64,000 bases of DNA from an uncultured Allobosea sp. (GCF_945957345.1 NZ_CAMFKW010000005.1:1-64000), one strand, 5' to 3'; positions 1 through 8,500 are shown, numbered from the stretch's first letter. Made by a program: numbers and translations. The notes: generated by a model not told the origin, from the letters alone.

Positions 1-31
1 TGCGCTCAAGAAGGCCACCGACAAGAAGTGA
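1..31 (+). CDS. 3' end of a CDS cut by the window edge, possibly ribosomal protein S1
   Basis: Only the last nine codons and the TGA stop (29-31) are present; they read ALKKATDKK. A lysine-rich tail followed by a strong terminator fits a ribosomal protein. In many Hyphomicrobiales rpsA lies upstream of sppA and ihfB, which occur here at 1.7-3.0 kb. The identity rests on that synteny alone and cannot be shown from nine residues. Confidence 0.4.
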   Translation, partial: ALKKATDKK

Positions 32-67
32 GGTTTCGGCCGCGAAAGCGGCCGGCCTTTGAATTCG

Positions 68-100
68 GCCCGCGCGGAGCGATCCGCGCGGGCTTTTGTT
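68..100 (+). terminator. Rho-independent terminator
   Basis: A perfect 11-bp stem (68-78 with 83-93) closes a GCGA tetraloop and is followed by TTTTGTTT. A weaker 6-bp hairpin with a GAAA loop (38-53) followed by GGCCTTT lies just before it, so the upstream gene has two hairpins in series after its stop at 31. Confidence 0.85.
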
Positions 101-113
101 TCGAAACCACGTT

Positions 114-241
114 GTCATTCCGGGGCGCGCCACAGGGCCGAACCCGGAACCCACAACTGGGTGAGCCCTGGCCATCACGGCGGGGAACGCTCGTCCCGTC
201 GTGGTTCCGGGTTCTTCGCTGAAGCGAAGCCCCGGAATGAC
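114..241. repeat. Dispersed palindromic intergenic repeat, family C copy 1
   Basis: The element opens with GTCATTCCGGGGC and closes with the complementary GCCCCGGAATGAC, with several shorter dyads inside. Related elements with GTCATCCCGG / CCGGGATGAC ends occur at 21585-21688 and 48714-48841. It sits between the terminator and the Hsp70-like gene and has no convincing coding capacity. Confidence 0.6.
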
Positions 242-274
242 AATTTGGACATGCCCCGCAAGAGGAGAAGCGCC

Positions 275-1564
275 ATGACCCCTGCCGCCATCGGCATCGA
301 CTTCGGCACCACCAACAGCGTCGTCGCGCTGGCTGGCGCCGACGGATCGGTCGTGACGCGCTCCTTCGCCACCAGGCAGGGCGCGGTCGATGCGTATCGC
401 TCGGCGCTGATGTTCTGGCGTGAGGGGCGCCCGCCCGAGACCCGCATCACCCATGTCAGCGGCCCCGATGCGCTCGACATGGCCCTGGGGATGACGACCG
501 AGCATCGCTTCCTGCAATCGCTGAAGACACATCTTTCCAGCCGCGCCTTCCAGGAGACCCGTCTCTTCGGCAAGCTCTTCAAGCTGGAGGACCTGATCGG
601 CGTCTTCCTCTCCGATCTCACGACGGACCTGCCCGGCCATGACGCGCTGCCGCTGGTTTCCGGCCGCCCGGTCGTCTTCGCCGGCGAGCGTCCGGACGAG
701 GAACTGGCAGTCGGCCGCCTGGAGGGCTCCTACGGCAAGGCCGGCATGAAGCAGGTGGATTTCGCTTACGAACCACTCGGCGCCGCCTATTGGTACGCGC
801 GTGACCTGAAGACGCCCCAGACCATGCTGGTCGCGGATTTCGGCGGCGGTACCAGCGACTTCTCGGTGATGCGCTTCGAGCCCGGCAAGCGCGGCGGCCT
901 GGAGGCGATTCCGCTCTCGCATGCCGGTGTCGGCGTCGCCGGCGACACCTTCGATTACCGCATCATCGAGCATGCGGTCTCGCCGGCGCTCGGCAAGGGC
1001 ACGGACTACCGTTCCTTCGGCAAGCTTCTGCCGGTGCCGGCCCATTATCACGCCGCCTTCGCGCAATGGCACAAGCTCTCGCTGATGAAGAGCCGCGAGA
1101 CCATGGCCGAGCTCAACGCCCTGATCCGCGAAGCCGTCGAGCCCGGCAAGCTCGAGGACCTGCTGACGGTGATCGAATATGATCTCGGCTACGAGCTTTA
1201 TCGCGCCGTCTCCGCCGCCAAGGTCGCGCTCTCCGACAAGGAGGAGACGACGCTGAGCTTCAGCCAGATGGGCGTCAGCATCGTAAAGCCTATCCGCCGC
1301 GCCGATTTCGAGCGCTGGATCGCCGAGGACGTCGGCGCGATCGAAACCGCGCTCGACCGTGCACTGGCCGAGGCCGGGATCGGCGGTGATCGCATCGAGG
1401 CGGTCTTCATGACCGGCGGCACCTCCTATGTGCCGGCGGTCCGCAGCCTGTTCGACCGGCGCTTCGGTGCGGGCAAGGTGCATATCGGCGATGCCTTCCG
1501 CTCGGTCGCCAGCGGGCTTGCGCTGCTCGCGCTCGACCGGGCGCGCGCCTCGGTCGCGGCCTGA
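275..1564 (+). CDS. Hsp70 family protein, YegD-like
   Basis: A 429-residue Hsp70/actin-fold ATPase. Seen: the phosphate-1 motif DFGTTNS near the N-terminus, phosphate-2 VADFGGGTSDFSV in the middle, and the adenosine-type motif FMTGGTSYVPAV near the C-terminus. It ends after the nucleotide-binding domain and lacks the substrate-binding and lid domains of DnaK (about 640 residues), matching the YegD group. I chose the ATG at 275 because AGGAG lies just upstream; an in-frame ATG at 251 would add eight residues and has no such site. Neither partner nor client can be inferred. No dnaJ is adjacent, and the gene stands alone between a repeat and sppA. Confidence 0.85.
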   Translation: MTPAAIGIDFGTTNSVVALAGADGSVVTRSFATRQGAVDAYRSALMFWREGRPPETRITHVSGPDALDMALGMTTEHRFLQSLKTHLSSRAFQETRLFGKLFKLEDLIGVFLSDLTTDLPGHDALPLVSGRPVVFAGERPDEELAVGRLEGSYGKAGMKQVDFAYEPLGAAYWYARDLKTPQTMLVADFGGGTSDFSVMRFEPGKRGGLEAIPLSHAGVGVAGDTFDYRIIEHAVSPALGKGTDYRSFGKLLPVPAHYHAAFAQWHKLSLMKSRETMAELNALIREAVEPGKLEDLLTVIEYDLGYELYRAVSAAKVALSDKEETTLSFSQMGVSIVKPIRRADFERWIAEDVGAIETALDRALAEAGIGGDRIEAVFMTGGTSYVPAVRSLFDRRFGAGKVHIGDAFRSVASGLALLALDRARASVAA

Positions 1565-1689
1565 GGTTGCACCTCCGCCTTGCCCGCCCGCTGCGGCGGG
1601 TCTACATCACGGACCCAGTCGCTGCGCGCTTTCCGTTCGGCCGATTTCGGTGGAACGAAAAAGAATTCGCGCACAATCAAAAAGCTGAG

Positions 1690-1708
1690 CATGTTCCGTT
1701 GGAACATG
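1690..1708. promoter_or_regulatory. Perfect 8+8 palindrome in the sppA leader
   Basis: CATGTTCC-GTT-GGAACATG, a perfect dyad ending five bases before the sppA ribosome-binding site (AGGAG, 1713-1717). It could be an operator or an RNA hairpin that hides the ribosome site. The binding factor, if any, is unknown. Confidence 0.4.
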
Positions 1709-1724
1709 GTCCAGGAGCCTCCCG

Positions 1725-2696
1725 ATGTCGTCCGATGCCGATCTGCTCGCAGACCGCCGCAGCCTGCGCCGCAAGCTGACGCTCTGGCGCGTGCTTGCCG
1801 TGCTCGGCGTCATCGTGGCGGCAGTGGTCGGCGGCTTCGCCTGGAAGGGTGACGGCCCCGGCAGCCTGTCGAGCCCCCACATCGCGCGGATCACGATTTC
1901 CGGATTCATCTCGGGTGACCGCCGCACTCTCGACCTGATCAAGTCGGTCGAGGACAGCAAGTCGGTCTCGGCCGTGGTGCTGCGCATCGACAGCCCTGGC
2001 GGCACGACCTCCGGTTCCGAGGCGCTGCATACGGCACTGCGCCAGCTCGCCGCCAAGAAGCCGATGGTTGCGGTCGTCGACGGCCTCGCGGCCTCTGGCG
2101 GTTATATCGCCGCGATGGGCGCCGACCGCATCGTCGCCCGCCAGACCTCGCTGGTCGGCTCGATCGGCGTGCTCTTCCAGTTCCCGAACGTCTCGCAATT
2201 GCTCGATACGGTGGGCGTCAAGGTCGAGTCGATCAAGTCGAGCCCGCTCAAGGCGGCGCCGAGCGGCTTCGAGCCGACCTCGCCCGAGGCGCGCGAAGCC
2301 CTGCAGCGCGTCGTCAATGACAATTACGCCTGGTTCAAGGACATGGTGCGCGACCGCCGCCACCTCGCCGAGGGCGAGGTGGCAACGGTTTCGGATGGAC
2401 GTGTGCATTCCGGCCGCCAGGCGCTGAACCTGAAGCTCATCGACCAGATCGGCGGCGAGCAGGACGCCATCGCCTGGATGGAGAGCGAGAAGAGCGTTGC
2501 CAAGGACTTGAAGGTCCGCGACTGGCGTCGCCGCAGCGAATCCTCCTCCTTCGGCCTGTGGAGCCTGGCCGAGGCGATGGCGCGCGGCGCCGGCCTCGAT
2601 GCGCTCGCCGCGACGATCGCGCGGGCGGCGGACCAGCCGGTCGGCTTGCGGCTTGACGCGCCCTTGGCGCTCTGGCAGCCTGCCGCTGAAAAGTGA
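1725..2696 (+). CDS. sppA: Signal peptide peptidase SppA, short form
   Basis: A serine protease of the inner membrane that degrades cleaved signal peptides (family S49). The 323-residue protein has one N-terminal membrane anchor (about residues 21-43). The protease domain shows the serine motif [16 protein letters not shown] and a lysine-bearing segment ([15 protein letters not shown]) expected to hold the general-base lysine. It is the single-domain form, about half of E. coli SppA. ATG 1725 follows AGGAG at 1713-1717. The gene is followed after 28 bases by ihfB, the usual order in this group, and is preceded by a perfect palindrome. Confidence 0.92.
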   Translation: MSSDADLLADRRSLRRKLTLWRVLAVLGVIVAAVVGGFAWKGDGPGSLSSPHIARITISGFISGDRRTLDLIKSVEDSKSVSAVVLRIDSPGGTTSGSEALHTALRQLAAKKPMVAVVDGLAASGGYIAAMGADRIVARQTSLVGSIGVLFQFPNVSQLLDTVGVKVESIKSSPLKAAPSGFEPTSPEAREALQRVVNDNYAWFKDMVRDRRHLAEGEVATVSDGRVHSGRQALNLKLIDQIGGEQDAIAWMESEKSVAKDLKVRDWRRRSESSSFGLWSLAEAMARGAGLDALAATIARAADQPVGLRLDAPLALWQPAAEK

Positions 2697-2724
2697 TGTT
2701 GATACAAATGGTTATACTCCAGCG

Positions 2725-3009
2725 ATGATTAAATCCGAACTCGTTCAGCGGATCGCCGACCGCAACACCCACCTCTACCAGCGCGATATCGAGAACATCG
2801 TCTCGGCTATCCTGGACGAGGTCGTGAAAGCTCTGGCGCGTGGCGACCGGGTGGAGCTGCGTGGCTTCGGCGCCTTCTCGCGCAAGGGCCGCTCGGCGCG
2901 CATCGGCCGCAACCCCCGCACCGGCGATGCGGTCGAGGTCGAGGAGAAGTTCGTCCCCGTCTTCAAGACGGGCAAAGAGCTGCGGCTGCGCCTCAACGGC
3001 AAGGACTGA
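2725..3009 (+). CDS. ihfB: Integration host factor subunit beta
   Basis: A 94-residue DNA-bending protein of the HU/IHF family, partner of IHF-alpha in the nucleoid. The product starts [14 protein letters not shown] and carries the family signature around [21 protein letters not shown], which contains the flexible arm. The C-terminal [12 protein letters not shown] is also typical. ATG 2725 gives the standard IHF-beta length; a longer frame from 2599 would run back into sppA and is not needed. The ribosome site is weak, so the gene may be read through from sppA. Confidence 0.95.
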   Translation: MIKSELVQRIADRNTHLYQRDIENIVSAILDEVVKALARGDRVELRGFGAFSRKGRSARIGRNPRTGDAVEVEEKFVPVFKTGKELRLRLNGKD

Positions 3010-3045
3010 TCGCAGGCGCCGCTCCCGCAGCATACGGAGATTGTG

Positions 3046-3384
3046 ATGAAGGCCTTCTTCAAGGCGCTGGTGCTGGTTCCCATCGCGCTGGTGATCGTGC
3101 TGTTTTCGGTCGCCAATCGCGGCGCGGTGCGCGTCTCGCTCGATCCCTTCAGCCGCGACCTGCCGATGCTCTCCTACGAGGTCCCGCTCTTCCTGGTGGT
3201 GCTCGCGGCCATCGCCATCGGCGTGCTCGTCGGCGGCCTCGCTTCCTGGATCGCGCAGGGCAAGCACCGCAGGGCGGCGCGCCGCAGCCGCCGCGAGGCC
3301 GAGGCGTTGCGCTCCGAAACCCAGGCACTGCGCTCGGCCGTGCCCGATTCCGCGCTGCCGGCACTGACCAACGGACGGAATTGA
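3046..3384 (+). CDS. LapA domain-containing membrane protein (DUF1049)
   Basis: A 112-residue protein with two hydrophobic segments (about residues 5-22 and 42-66) followed by a charged, coiled-coil-prone tail rich in Arg, Glu and Ala. This is the LapA/DUF1049 arrangement, a family linked to LPS assembly in enterobacteria; its role here is not established. A GTG at 3043 is directly before the ATG at 3046; the ATG has better spacing from the purine-rich GGAGA. The gene follows ihfB by 36 bases and its stop overlaps the next start by one base. Confidence 0.75.
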   Translation: MKAFFKALVLVPIALVIVLFSVANRGAVRVSLDPFSRDLPMLSYEVPLFLVVLAAIAIGVLVGGLASWIAQGKHRRAARRSRREAEALRSETQALRSAVPDSALPALTNGRN

Positions 3385-4331
3385 TGCGACTTTTCGACGT
3401 GGCCGAGATCGATGCGGCCCTGAGCTATCCCGGCCTGATCGACATCCTCGACGACGCCTTCCGTAGCGAAGTGATCGCACCCAAGCGCGGCCAGTATGCG
3501 ATCGAGCGGCCGGGCGAGACCGATGCGATCCTGCTGACCATGCCGGCCTGGAGCGGGCCGGATGTCGCCAATCCCTATATCGGCACCAAGATCGTCTCGG
3601 TCTTCTTCGGCAACGGCAAGCGCAATCTGCCGGGCGTCATGGGCGCCTATCTCCTGATGGACGGCACGAGCGGCAAGCCGCTCGCGGTGATGGACGGCAA
3701 CCGGCTGACGACCTGGCGCACGGCCGCAGCCTCCGCGCTGGCTTCGCGCTACATGTCGAACCCCGAAGCCAGCCGCATGCTGATGGTCGGCGCCGGCGCG
3801 CTCGCACCCTTCATCATCAAGGCGCATCGCTCCGTCCGCCCGCTGACCGAGATCGCGGTCTGGGCGCGGAGACCTGAAGCCGCAGAGGCGACCGTCGCCG
3901 AGCTGGCAAAAGATGGCATCACGGCCCGCGCCACGACCGATCTCGAAGGCGCGGCCCGCACGGCCGACATCATCTCCTGTGCGACCAACGCGACCGAACC
4001 GCTGATCCATGGTCACTGGCTGAAGCGCGAGGCCCATCTCGATCTGATCGGCGGCTTCACCATGCAGATGCGCGAGGCGGATGCCGACGCATTGCATCGT
4101 GCCCGCGTCATCGTCGATTCCAGCAAGGCGATCGACGAGGGTGGCGACGTTGCCGTCGCTATCGCCGAGGGCAGCTATAGCGCCGACAAGGTGGCGGGCA
4201 CGCTGGCCGATCTCTGCCATGGCCGGATCGCCGGCCCGGTCGAGGGCGGCGGCATCACGCTGTTCAAGTCGGTGGGCGTCGCGCTCGAGGATCTGGCCGC
4301 TGCAGTGGCCGTCTGGGACAATCGTTCCTGA
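3384..4331 (+). CDS. Ornithine cyclodeaminase / mu-crystallin family protein
   Basis: A 315-residue NAD(P)-dependent protein of the ornithine cyclodeaminase family, whose members include ornithine cyclodeaminases, alanine dehydrogenases and ketimine or pyrroline reductases. Seen: the substrate-side segment NPYIGTKIVSVFF, the GNRLTTWRTAAAS helix, and a Rossmann glycine motif MLMVGAGALAPF, with DLIGGFTMQMREAD near the C-terminal half. The start overlaps the preceding TGA (TGATG), so translation is probably coupled. In many relatives trpF occupies this position after lapA; here this gene does. The substrate cannot be assigned. Confidence 0.8.
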   Translation: MRLFDVAEIDAALSYPGLIDILDDAFRSEVIAPKRGQYAIERPGETDAILLTMPAWSGPDVANPYIGTKIVSVFFGNGKRNLPGVMGAYLLMDGTSGKPLAVMDGNRLTTWRTAAASALASRYMSNPEASRMLMVGAGALAPFIIKAHRSVRPLTEIAVWARRPEAAEATVAELAKDGITARATTDLEGAARTADIISCATNATEPLIHGHWLKREAHLDLIGGFTMQMREADADALHRARVIVDSSKAIDEGGDVAVAIAEGSYSADKVAGTLADLCHGRIAGPVEGGGITLFKSVGVALEDLAAAVAVWDNRS

Positions 4332-4417
4332 GGCTCAAGGCGATCGGGCCGTGGGAAATCCCAGATCCCGATCGCGAAGCCCCTCTTGCAGCTCAACTGA
4401 CGGCTGGACTGTCGCGC

Positions 4418-4588
4418 TCAGGCGATCCGCGCGCCGCCGATGGCGCCGAGCAGCCACAGGATCAGGACGATCACGAGCACGAGGCCCAGAACGCCGCCGA
4501 GCCCTGCCGACCCATAGCTGCGATGGCCGTAATAGCCGCCGCCTCCGAGGAGCAGGATGAGCAGCACGATGATGAGCACGGTGGACAT
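4418..4588 (-). CDS. Small DUF3309-like membrane protein
   Basis: A 56-residue ORF starting at ATG 4588 (minus), preceded by CGGGAG about seven bases upstream. The product begins MSTVLIIVLLILLLGGGGYY and has a second hydrophobic stretch (LGLVLVIVLILWLLG), with a Gly/Tyr-rich turn between. This two-helix, glycine-rich layout resembles the short DUF3309 proteins common in alphaproteobacteria; function unknown. It is convergent with the cyclodeaminase-family gene. The 189 bases on its upstream side hold a family-A palindrome and otherwise nothing I can name. Confidence 0.65.
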   Translation of the reverse strand: MSTVLIIVLLILLLGGGGYYGHRSYGSAGLGGVLGLVLVIVLILWLLGAIGGARIA

Positions 4589-4712
4589 GGCGAACTCCCG
4601 TTTGGAGGCGCCCGTTTCGGGCGCGGTCCAGCGGGAAACGCCGGCCGGGAAGCGCCGGTTCCGTAGATCCTCGCGCGACCGATAGGTCGCGATAACGATG
4701 ATCTATCGATAT

Positions 4713-4770
4713 GTTATCGCATCGGATTTGTCCGAAAAGTGGAATCCACTTTTCGGTCCGATGCTATAAC
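4713..4770. repeat. Dispersed palindrome, family A copy 1
   Basis: Outer arms GTTATCGCATCGGA and TCCGATGCTATAAC (one mismatch) enclose a perfect inner dyad CCGAAAAGTGG-AAT-CCACTTTTCGG. It ends seven bases from the stop codon of the binding-protein gene. Other copies lie at 39015-39059, 53724-53768 and, degenerate, 40568-40613. Confidence 0.75.
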
Positions 4771-4777
4771 GTCGCCG

Positions 4778-5758
4778 TCAATCGGCCTTGATACCGACCT
4801 CCTTGATCAGGTCGCCCCATTTCTTCAGCTCGGAACGCAGGAAGGCGGCGAGCTCATCCTGCGTCCAGCCGCCGGGCTCGGCCGCCAGCGCATCCATCTT
4901 CGCACGAAGCGCCGGATCGGTGACGCCGGCTTTGGTATCGGCCTGGATCTTGGCGATGATCGCGGGCGGTGTCTTGGCCGGCGCGAACAGAGCAAACCAT
5001 GAGGATACGTCGAAGCCCGGCACCGTCTCCGCGATCGGCGGGAACTCGGGAGCGGTCGGCGCCCGTTTCGCCGTGGTCACGCCGAGCCCGCGGATCGCGC
5101 CGGCCTTCGCCTGCGGCAGCGCGGAGGTGATGTTGTCGAAGATCAGGTCGACACGGCCGCCCATCAGGTCCTGGATCGCCTGTGCGGAGCCGCGATAGGG
5201 AACATGGACCATCTTCGTCCCCGTCAGCTTCTGGAAGAGCTCGCCGGAGAGATGCAATGAGGTGCCGACGCCGGAGGACGCATAGGTGAGCTTGCCCGGA
5301 TTGGCCTTGGCATGGGCGATGAGCTCGGCGACGCTCTTCACCGGCAGGTCGTTGCGGACCACGAGCAGGTTCGGCACCAGCGCGACCATCGTGATCGGCG
5401 CGAAATCCTTGATCGGATCGTAGTTGATCTTGGAATAGAGATACTGGTTCGTCGCAAGCCCGACTGAGACGATCAGCAGCGTCTCGCCATTGGGTTCAGC
5501 CTTGGCGACGGCTTCCGTCCCGATATTGCTTCCGGCGCCCGGCCGGTTCTCGACGATGACGCCGCTGCCCCATGTCTGGCTGAGCTTGTCCGCGATGAGG
5601 CGGCCGAGCACATCGGTCGCGCCGCCGGGCGTGAACGGCACGACGAGCTTGACGACCCGCCCCTGTGGCCAGGACTGCTGGCCGAAGCTCGCGCTGGGCA
5701 TCGCGAGAAGGGCGCCTGCGCCCGCGAGAATGCTGCGGCGGTCGATCCTGGCCGTCAT
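4778..5758 (-). CDS. Tripartite tricarboxylate transporter (Bug-family) substrate-binding protein
   Basis: A 326-residue periplasmic binding protein. The N-terminus (MTARIDRRSILAGAGALLAM...) is a Tat-like signal peptide with the RR pair. The mature part has the family hallmarks: VKLVVPFTPGGATDVLGR, VENRPGAGSNIG, MVHVPYRGSAQAIQDLMGG and TLTYASSG-type elements. Such proteins feed carboxylates or other small anions to TctAB permeases, but none is encoded in this window, so it is an orphan receptor. ATG 5758 follows GGGAGGA; a longer frame to 6103 is an artefact of GC-rich sequence. It is divergent from mepA. Confidence 0.88.
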   Translation of the reverse strand: MTARIDRRSILAGAGALLAMPSASFGQQSWPQGRVVKLVVPFTPGGATDVLGRLIADKLSQTWGSGVIVENRPGAGSNIGTEAVAKAEPNGETLLIVSVGLATNQYLYSKINYDPIKDFAPITMVALVPNLLVVRNDLPVKSVAELIAHAKANPGKLTYASSGVGTSLHLSGELFQKLTGTKMVHVPYRGSAQAIQDLMGGRVDLIFDNITSALPQAKAGAIRGLGVTTAKRAPTAPEFPPIAETVPGFDVSSWFALFAPAKTPPAIIAKIQADTKAGVTDPALRAKMDALAAEPGGWTQDELAAFLRSELKKWGDLIKEVGIKAD

Positions 5759-5874
5759 CGATGTCCTCCCTTGTGGGCGCTCTGCGGCGCCGGTGCGCAA
5801 GGCTGCAATTCGCCGCGGCGCTTGTCCAGCCGTCGCGCTTGACCGGCATGGATGGTCGCGGCGATTCTCTGGCC

Positions 5875-6813
5875 ATGCGCAACATCTCCCGAATCGCAGG
5901 TTCTCTCGCCGCGCTTGCCCTCTTGTCGACGGCGGCACTCGCCCAGTCGACCGCCGACCAGGAAGCGAAGACCCGCGCCGCCAATATCGCGGCGTGGCCC
6001 GACGCTGCCCGCTCGCTTTTCGGTCAGAAGACCGGACCGGCGAGCATGCAGGCCCGCGCCATCGGCTCCTATGCACGCGGCTGCCTTGCCGGTGCCGAGG
6101 CACTGCCGGTCGATGGGCCGAGCTGGCAGGTCATGCGGCTCAACCGCAACCGCAACTGGGGCCATCCCGCCCTGATCGACTACCTGGAGAAGCTCGCCCG
6201 CGACGTGCCGCGCATCACCGGCTGGGCGGGCCTGCTCGTCGGCGACATGTCGCAGCCGCGTGGGGGCCCGATGCTGACCGGTCACGCCTCTCACCAGATC
6301 GGGCTAGACGCCGATGTCTGGCTCACGCCGATGCCGCGCGGCCGGCTCGATCGCGAGCAGCGCGAGAACATGTCGGCGGTCAACATGGCTCGTTCGGATT
6401 GGCGCGACGTCGATCCGCGCAACTGGACCCCGGCCCATACCCGGTTGATCCGTGCGGTCGCGGCCGAGCCCAAGGTCGAGCGCATCTTCGTCAACCCGGC
6501 GATCAAGGTCGCGCTCTGCCGCGAGGCCGGTGCCGACAAGAGCTGGCTGGACAAGGTCAGGCCGATCTGGGGCCACAACTACCATTTCCATATCCGTCTG
6601 GCCTGCCCGGCCGGCATGGCGAGCTGTCAGGGGCAGGAGCCGCCGAATTTCGGCGATGGCTGCGGCACCGAGCTCAGCGGCTGGGTCGAGCGCCAGCATC
6701 AGGCCATCTTCAACCCGCCGAAGCCCAAGCCGGGGCCCAAGCCCAAGCCGAAGCCACCGATGTCGCTCGATGCCCTGCCGCCGGAATGCCGGCAGGTGCT
6801 GGTCTCGCGCTGA
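5875..6813 (+). CDS. mepA: Penicillin-insensitive murein endopeptidase MepA
   Basis: A 312-residue LAS-family zinc peptidase that cleaves cross-links between peptidoglycan stem peptides in the periplasm. A signal peptide (MRNISRIAGSLAALALLST...LAQ) is followed by metal-binding segments GHASHQIGLDADVW and WGHNYHFHIRLACP, which supply the His/Asp ligands. Paired cysteines fit a periplasmic enzyme. Near the C-terminus is a low-complexity run PPKPKPGPKPKPKPP. ATG 5875 gives a clean signal peptide; ATG 5848 would add nine polar residues. The downstream extensin-like gene is convergent, nine bases away. Confidence 0.9.
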   Translation: MRNISRIAGSLAALALLSTAALAQSTADQEAKTRAANIAAWPDAARSLFGQKTGPASMQARAIGSYARGCLAGAEALPVDGPSWQVMRLNRNRNWGHPALIDYLEKLARDVPRITGWAGLLVGDMSQPRGGPMLTGHASHQIGLDADVWLTPMPRGRLDREQRENMSAVNMARSDWRDVDPRNWTPAHTRLIRAVAAEPKVERIFVNPAIKVALCREAGADKSWLDKVRPIWGHNYHFHIRLACPAGMASCQGQEPPNFGDGCGTELSGWVERQHQAIFNPPKPKPGPKPKPKPPMSLDALPPECRQVLVSR

Positions 6814-6822
6814 AAAGATCCC

Positions 6823-7977
6823 TCAGCGTCGCGGCGGCACGCGCGCCGAACTATAGGCGAACGGGTCGCGCTCGGGGCTGATCGGCAGAGCTTCCTCCGA
6901 GCCCTGCTGATCGACGAAGCCGGAGCTGCCGCCATCGCCGAAAGCGGTTTCCTCCTCCGAGGGCTCGACGGCGCCGGGCAGGGAAAGCGGCCCGCGCCGC
7001 TCGCTCGGCAGGGGCTGCGGCTGGTAGCGCCCCTGTTGGTGGCGCGCGTCGTATTGCTCCAGGAAACGCTGCTGCGCGTCGAGGCTGCTGTCCTGTCCGC
7101 GTCCATTGTTCGCGACAGGATAGCCGCCCTGCACTGCGCCCGGCGGGCGCATGCCGCCGCTCGGCTGGCGCAGCATCGGCTCGCCGGAATAGGCGGTGGC
7201 GGTTTGGCTGTTGCGCTGGGATTGAGGCGCGGGAGCGCCCTGCGCGGAGATATAGGGGCGCGCCGGATCCGGCGGCGGCAGGTTGTAGTTCGGCGTGTAC
7301 TTGATGATCGGCTTGCAGATGTGCCGGCCCTTGGAATGCCGGGCAAGATCGATGTGGAGATGGTCGTAATGCATCGGGTCGGCGCCTGGGCCGAGCACCG
7401 TGCCGAAATAATTGCAGGCGCCGACGAAGATCTCCCTCAGGAAGTTCTGCTCCTCGGGTGAGCCGCGCCAGCCCTCCTTGACCGTGACGACGCGGTTGTC
7501 GTTCAGCCGGAAGGAGAACACGTCGACGGCATTGCCGAAAGCGTGCTCGGAGGTGCGCGTCGTCGCCGTGCCATTGTTCATGGCGCGGCAGGAATAGGAG
7601 CCGGACCGGATCTCGATCACCTGCGCGCCAAGGATGTTCATCGCGGCGGGCTGCACGACCTCCGCGAACCACTGGTCGGTGGTCGCCACGACCGGGCAGG
7701 CCAGTAGGGCAGGGCTCGTCAGGCTGACGCTGCCGTTCTGTAGTGCCGTGACCTTCAGGGGCTGCTGCATGCCGCAGGTTCCGGGTCCGTCGATCGGCTT
7801 GCCGCGCAGGCTGACATAGGAGGAGAGCTGCACCTGGCGGGAGGCCATGCACTGTGCTTCCGCCTGGTCGCGCCAGGCGGCGCGCTGGGGCTTCTGGAAC
7901 TTGCCGCAGCCCGCCAGGCCGGTTGCGCCGGCGAGGCCGAGTGCGATGAGGGCGAGATGTGCGCGTCGCATGACCAT
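6823..7977 (-). CDS. Extensin-like domain lipoprotein
   Basis: A 384-residue protein. The N-terminus has a lipoprotein signal with lipobox LAGC at about residues 21-24. The conserved domain (about residues 35-225, Extensin-like_C type) contains SEHAFGNAVDVFSF and MHYDHLHIDLARH. These His/Asp motifs resemble LAS-type metallopeptidases such as MepA, so a cell-wall hydrolase role is plausible. The remaining 150 residues are Pro/Gln/Gly-rich and probably disordered. A second ATG two codons in (7971) is an equal start. It converges on mepA, a second wall-related gene. Confidence 0.82.
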   Translation of the reverse strand: MVMRRAHLALIALGLAGATGLAGCGKFQKPQRAAWRDQAEAQCMASRQVQLSSYVSLRGKPIDGPGTCGMQQPLKVTALQNGSVSLTSPALLACPVVATTDQWFAEVVQPAAMNILGAQVIEIRSGSYSCRAMNNGTATTRTSEHAFGNAVDVFSFRLNDNRVVTVKEGWRGSPEEQNFLREIFVGACNYFGTVLGPGADPMHYDHLHIDLARHSKGRHICKPIIKYTPNYNLPPPDPARPYISAQGAPAPQSQRNSQTATAYSGEPMLRQPSGGMRPPGAVQGGYPVANNGRGQDSSLDAQQRFLEQYDARHQQGRYQPQPLPSERRGPLSLPGAVEPSEEETAFGDGGSSGFVDQQGSEEALPISPERDPFAYSSARVPPRR

Positions 7978-8368
7978 TCAAATGCGAAGCGCTTGGTGAA
8001 CGGTTTCTCAACCGACTGCGTCCGGGCCGCCACAGGCGCATTAACTTTGGCGCCGTGGTGAACGGGGCCTTAATCTCCCCTTTTCGGCCTTAACCGGCGC
8101 TGTTTTCGCGGGCTGGAGCCGTCTCGGTGATGTCGGGAAGATCAGCGTGGGGAGCGCCGAGGTTAATCATGGCGCAGGCGTGGCGAAGCGCCGGACAGTG
8201 CTCGCGGCGAAATCGCGCAGCTAGAAATATCCCCAAATCTAATCAACAGTTTAACCCTTGATTAAGGGTGATCTAGCCTGTGTCCCAGCCCCGCCACGAT
8301 GCCGCCCCCTTGCGGCCTTCGTCAGTTCTGCTACCGTCCGCGACAGGTCAATGACACAGGAGGGTGTG
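7978..8368. other. Intergenic region with a CtrA-type site
   Basis: 391 bases between the divergent extensin-like gene and the 27-residue ORF. It is AT-richer than its surroundings and contains several TTAA tracts (around 8041, 8071, 8091, 8163, 8251 and 8262). The only organised element I can name is the TTAA-N7-TTAA dyad at 8251-8265. No RNA gene recognised. Confidence 0.5.
8251..8265. promoter_or_regulatory. CtrA-type binding site TTAA-N7-TTAA
   Basis: TTAACCCTTGATTAA matches the spacing of the alphaproteobacterial cell-cycle regulator CtrA exactly, and the spacer extends the symmetry (ACCCTT/AAGGGT). It lies 103 bases before the ATG at 8369, so it could control that small gene, or the divergent extensin-like gene. 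Assigned by pattern only. Confidence 0.45.
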
Positions 8369-8452
8369 ATGAGTGTCACGCTACGTCTCGACCGATTGAT
8401 CATGGGTGCGGCCTTCGTTTTCATGATGGCGATCGTTCTGGGAGCGTTCTGA
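8369..8452 (+). CDS. 27-residue membrane peptide
   Basis: A very short gene with full expression signals: AGGAGG at 8358-8363 five bases before ATG 8369, and a strong terminator (8501-8536) 48 bases after the stop. The peptide MSVTLRLDRLIMGAAFVFMM continues AIVLGAF: a short basic head and one membrane helix (about residues 10-27) ending at the C-terminus. I do not recognise a named family; single-helix peptides of this kind are often conserved in Hyphomicrobiales but usually unannotated. A CtrA-type site lies upstream. Confidence 0.65.
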   Translation: MSVTLRLDRLIMGAAFVFMMAIVLGAF

Positions 8453-8500
8453 CAATCGGTCAGGCTCGAAGTCGCTAGGACCACAAGAGCAATAAAAGCT

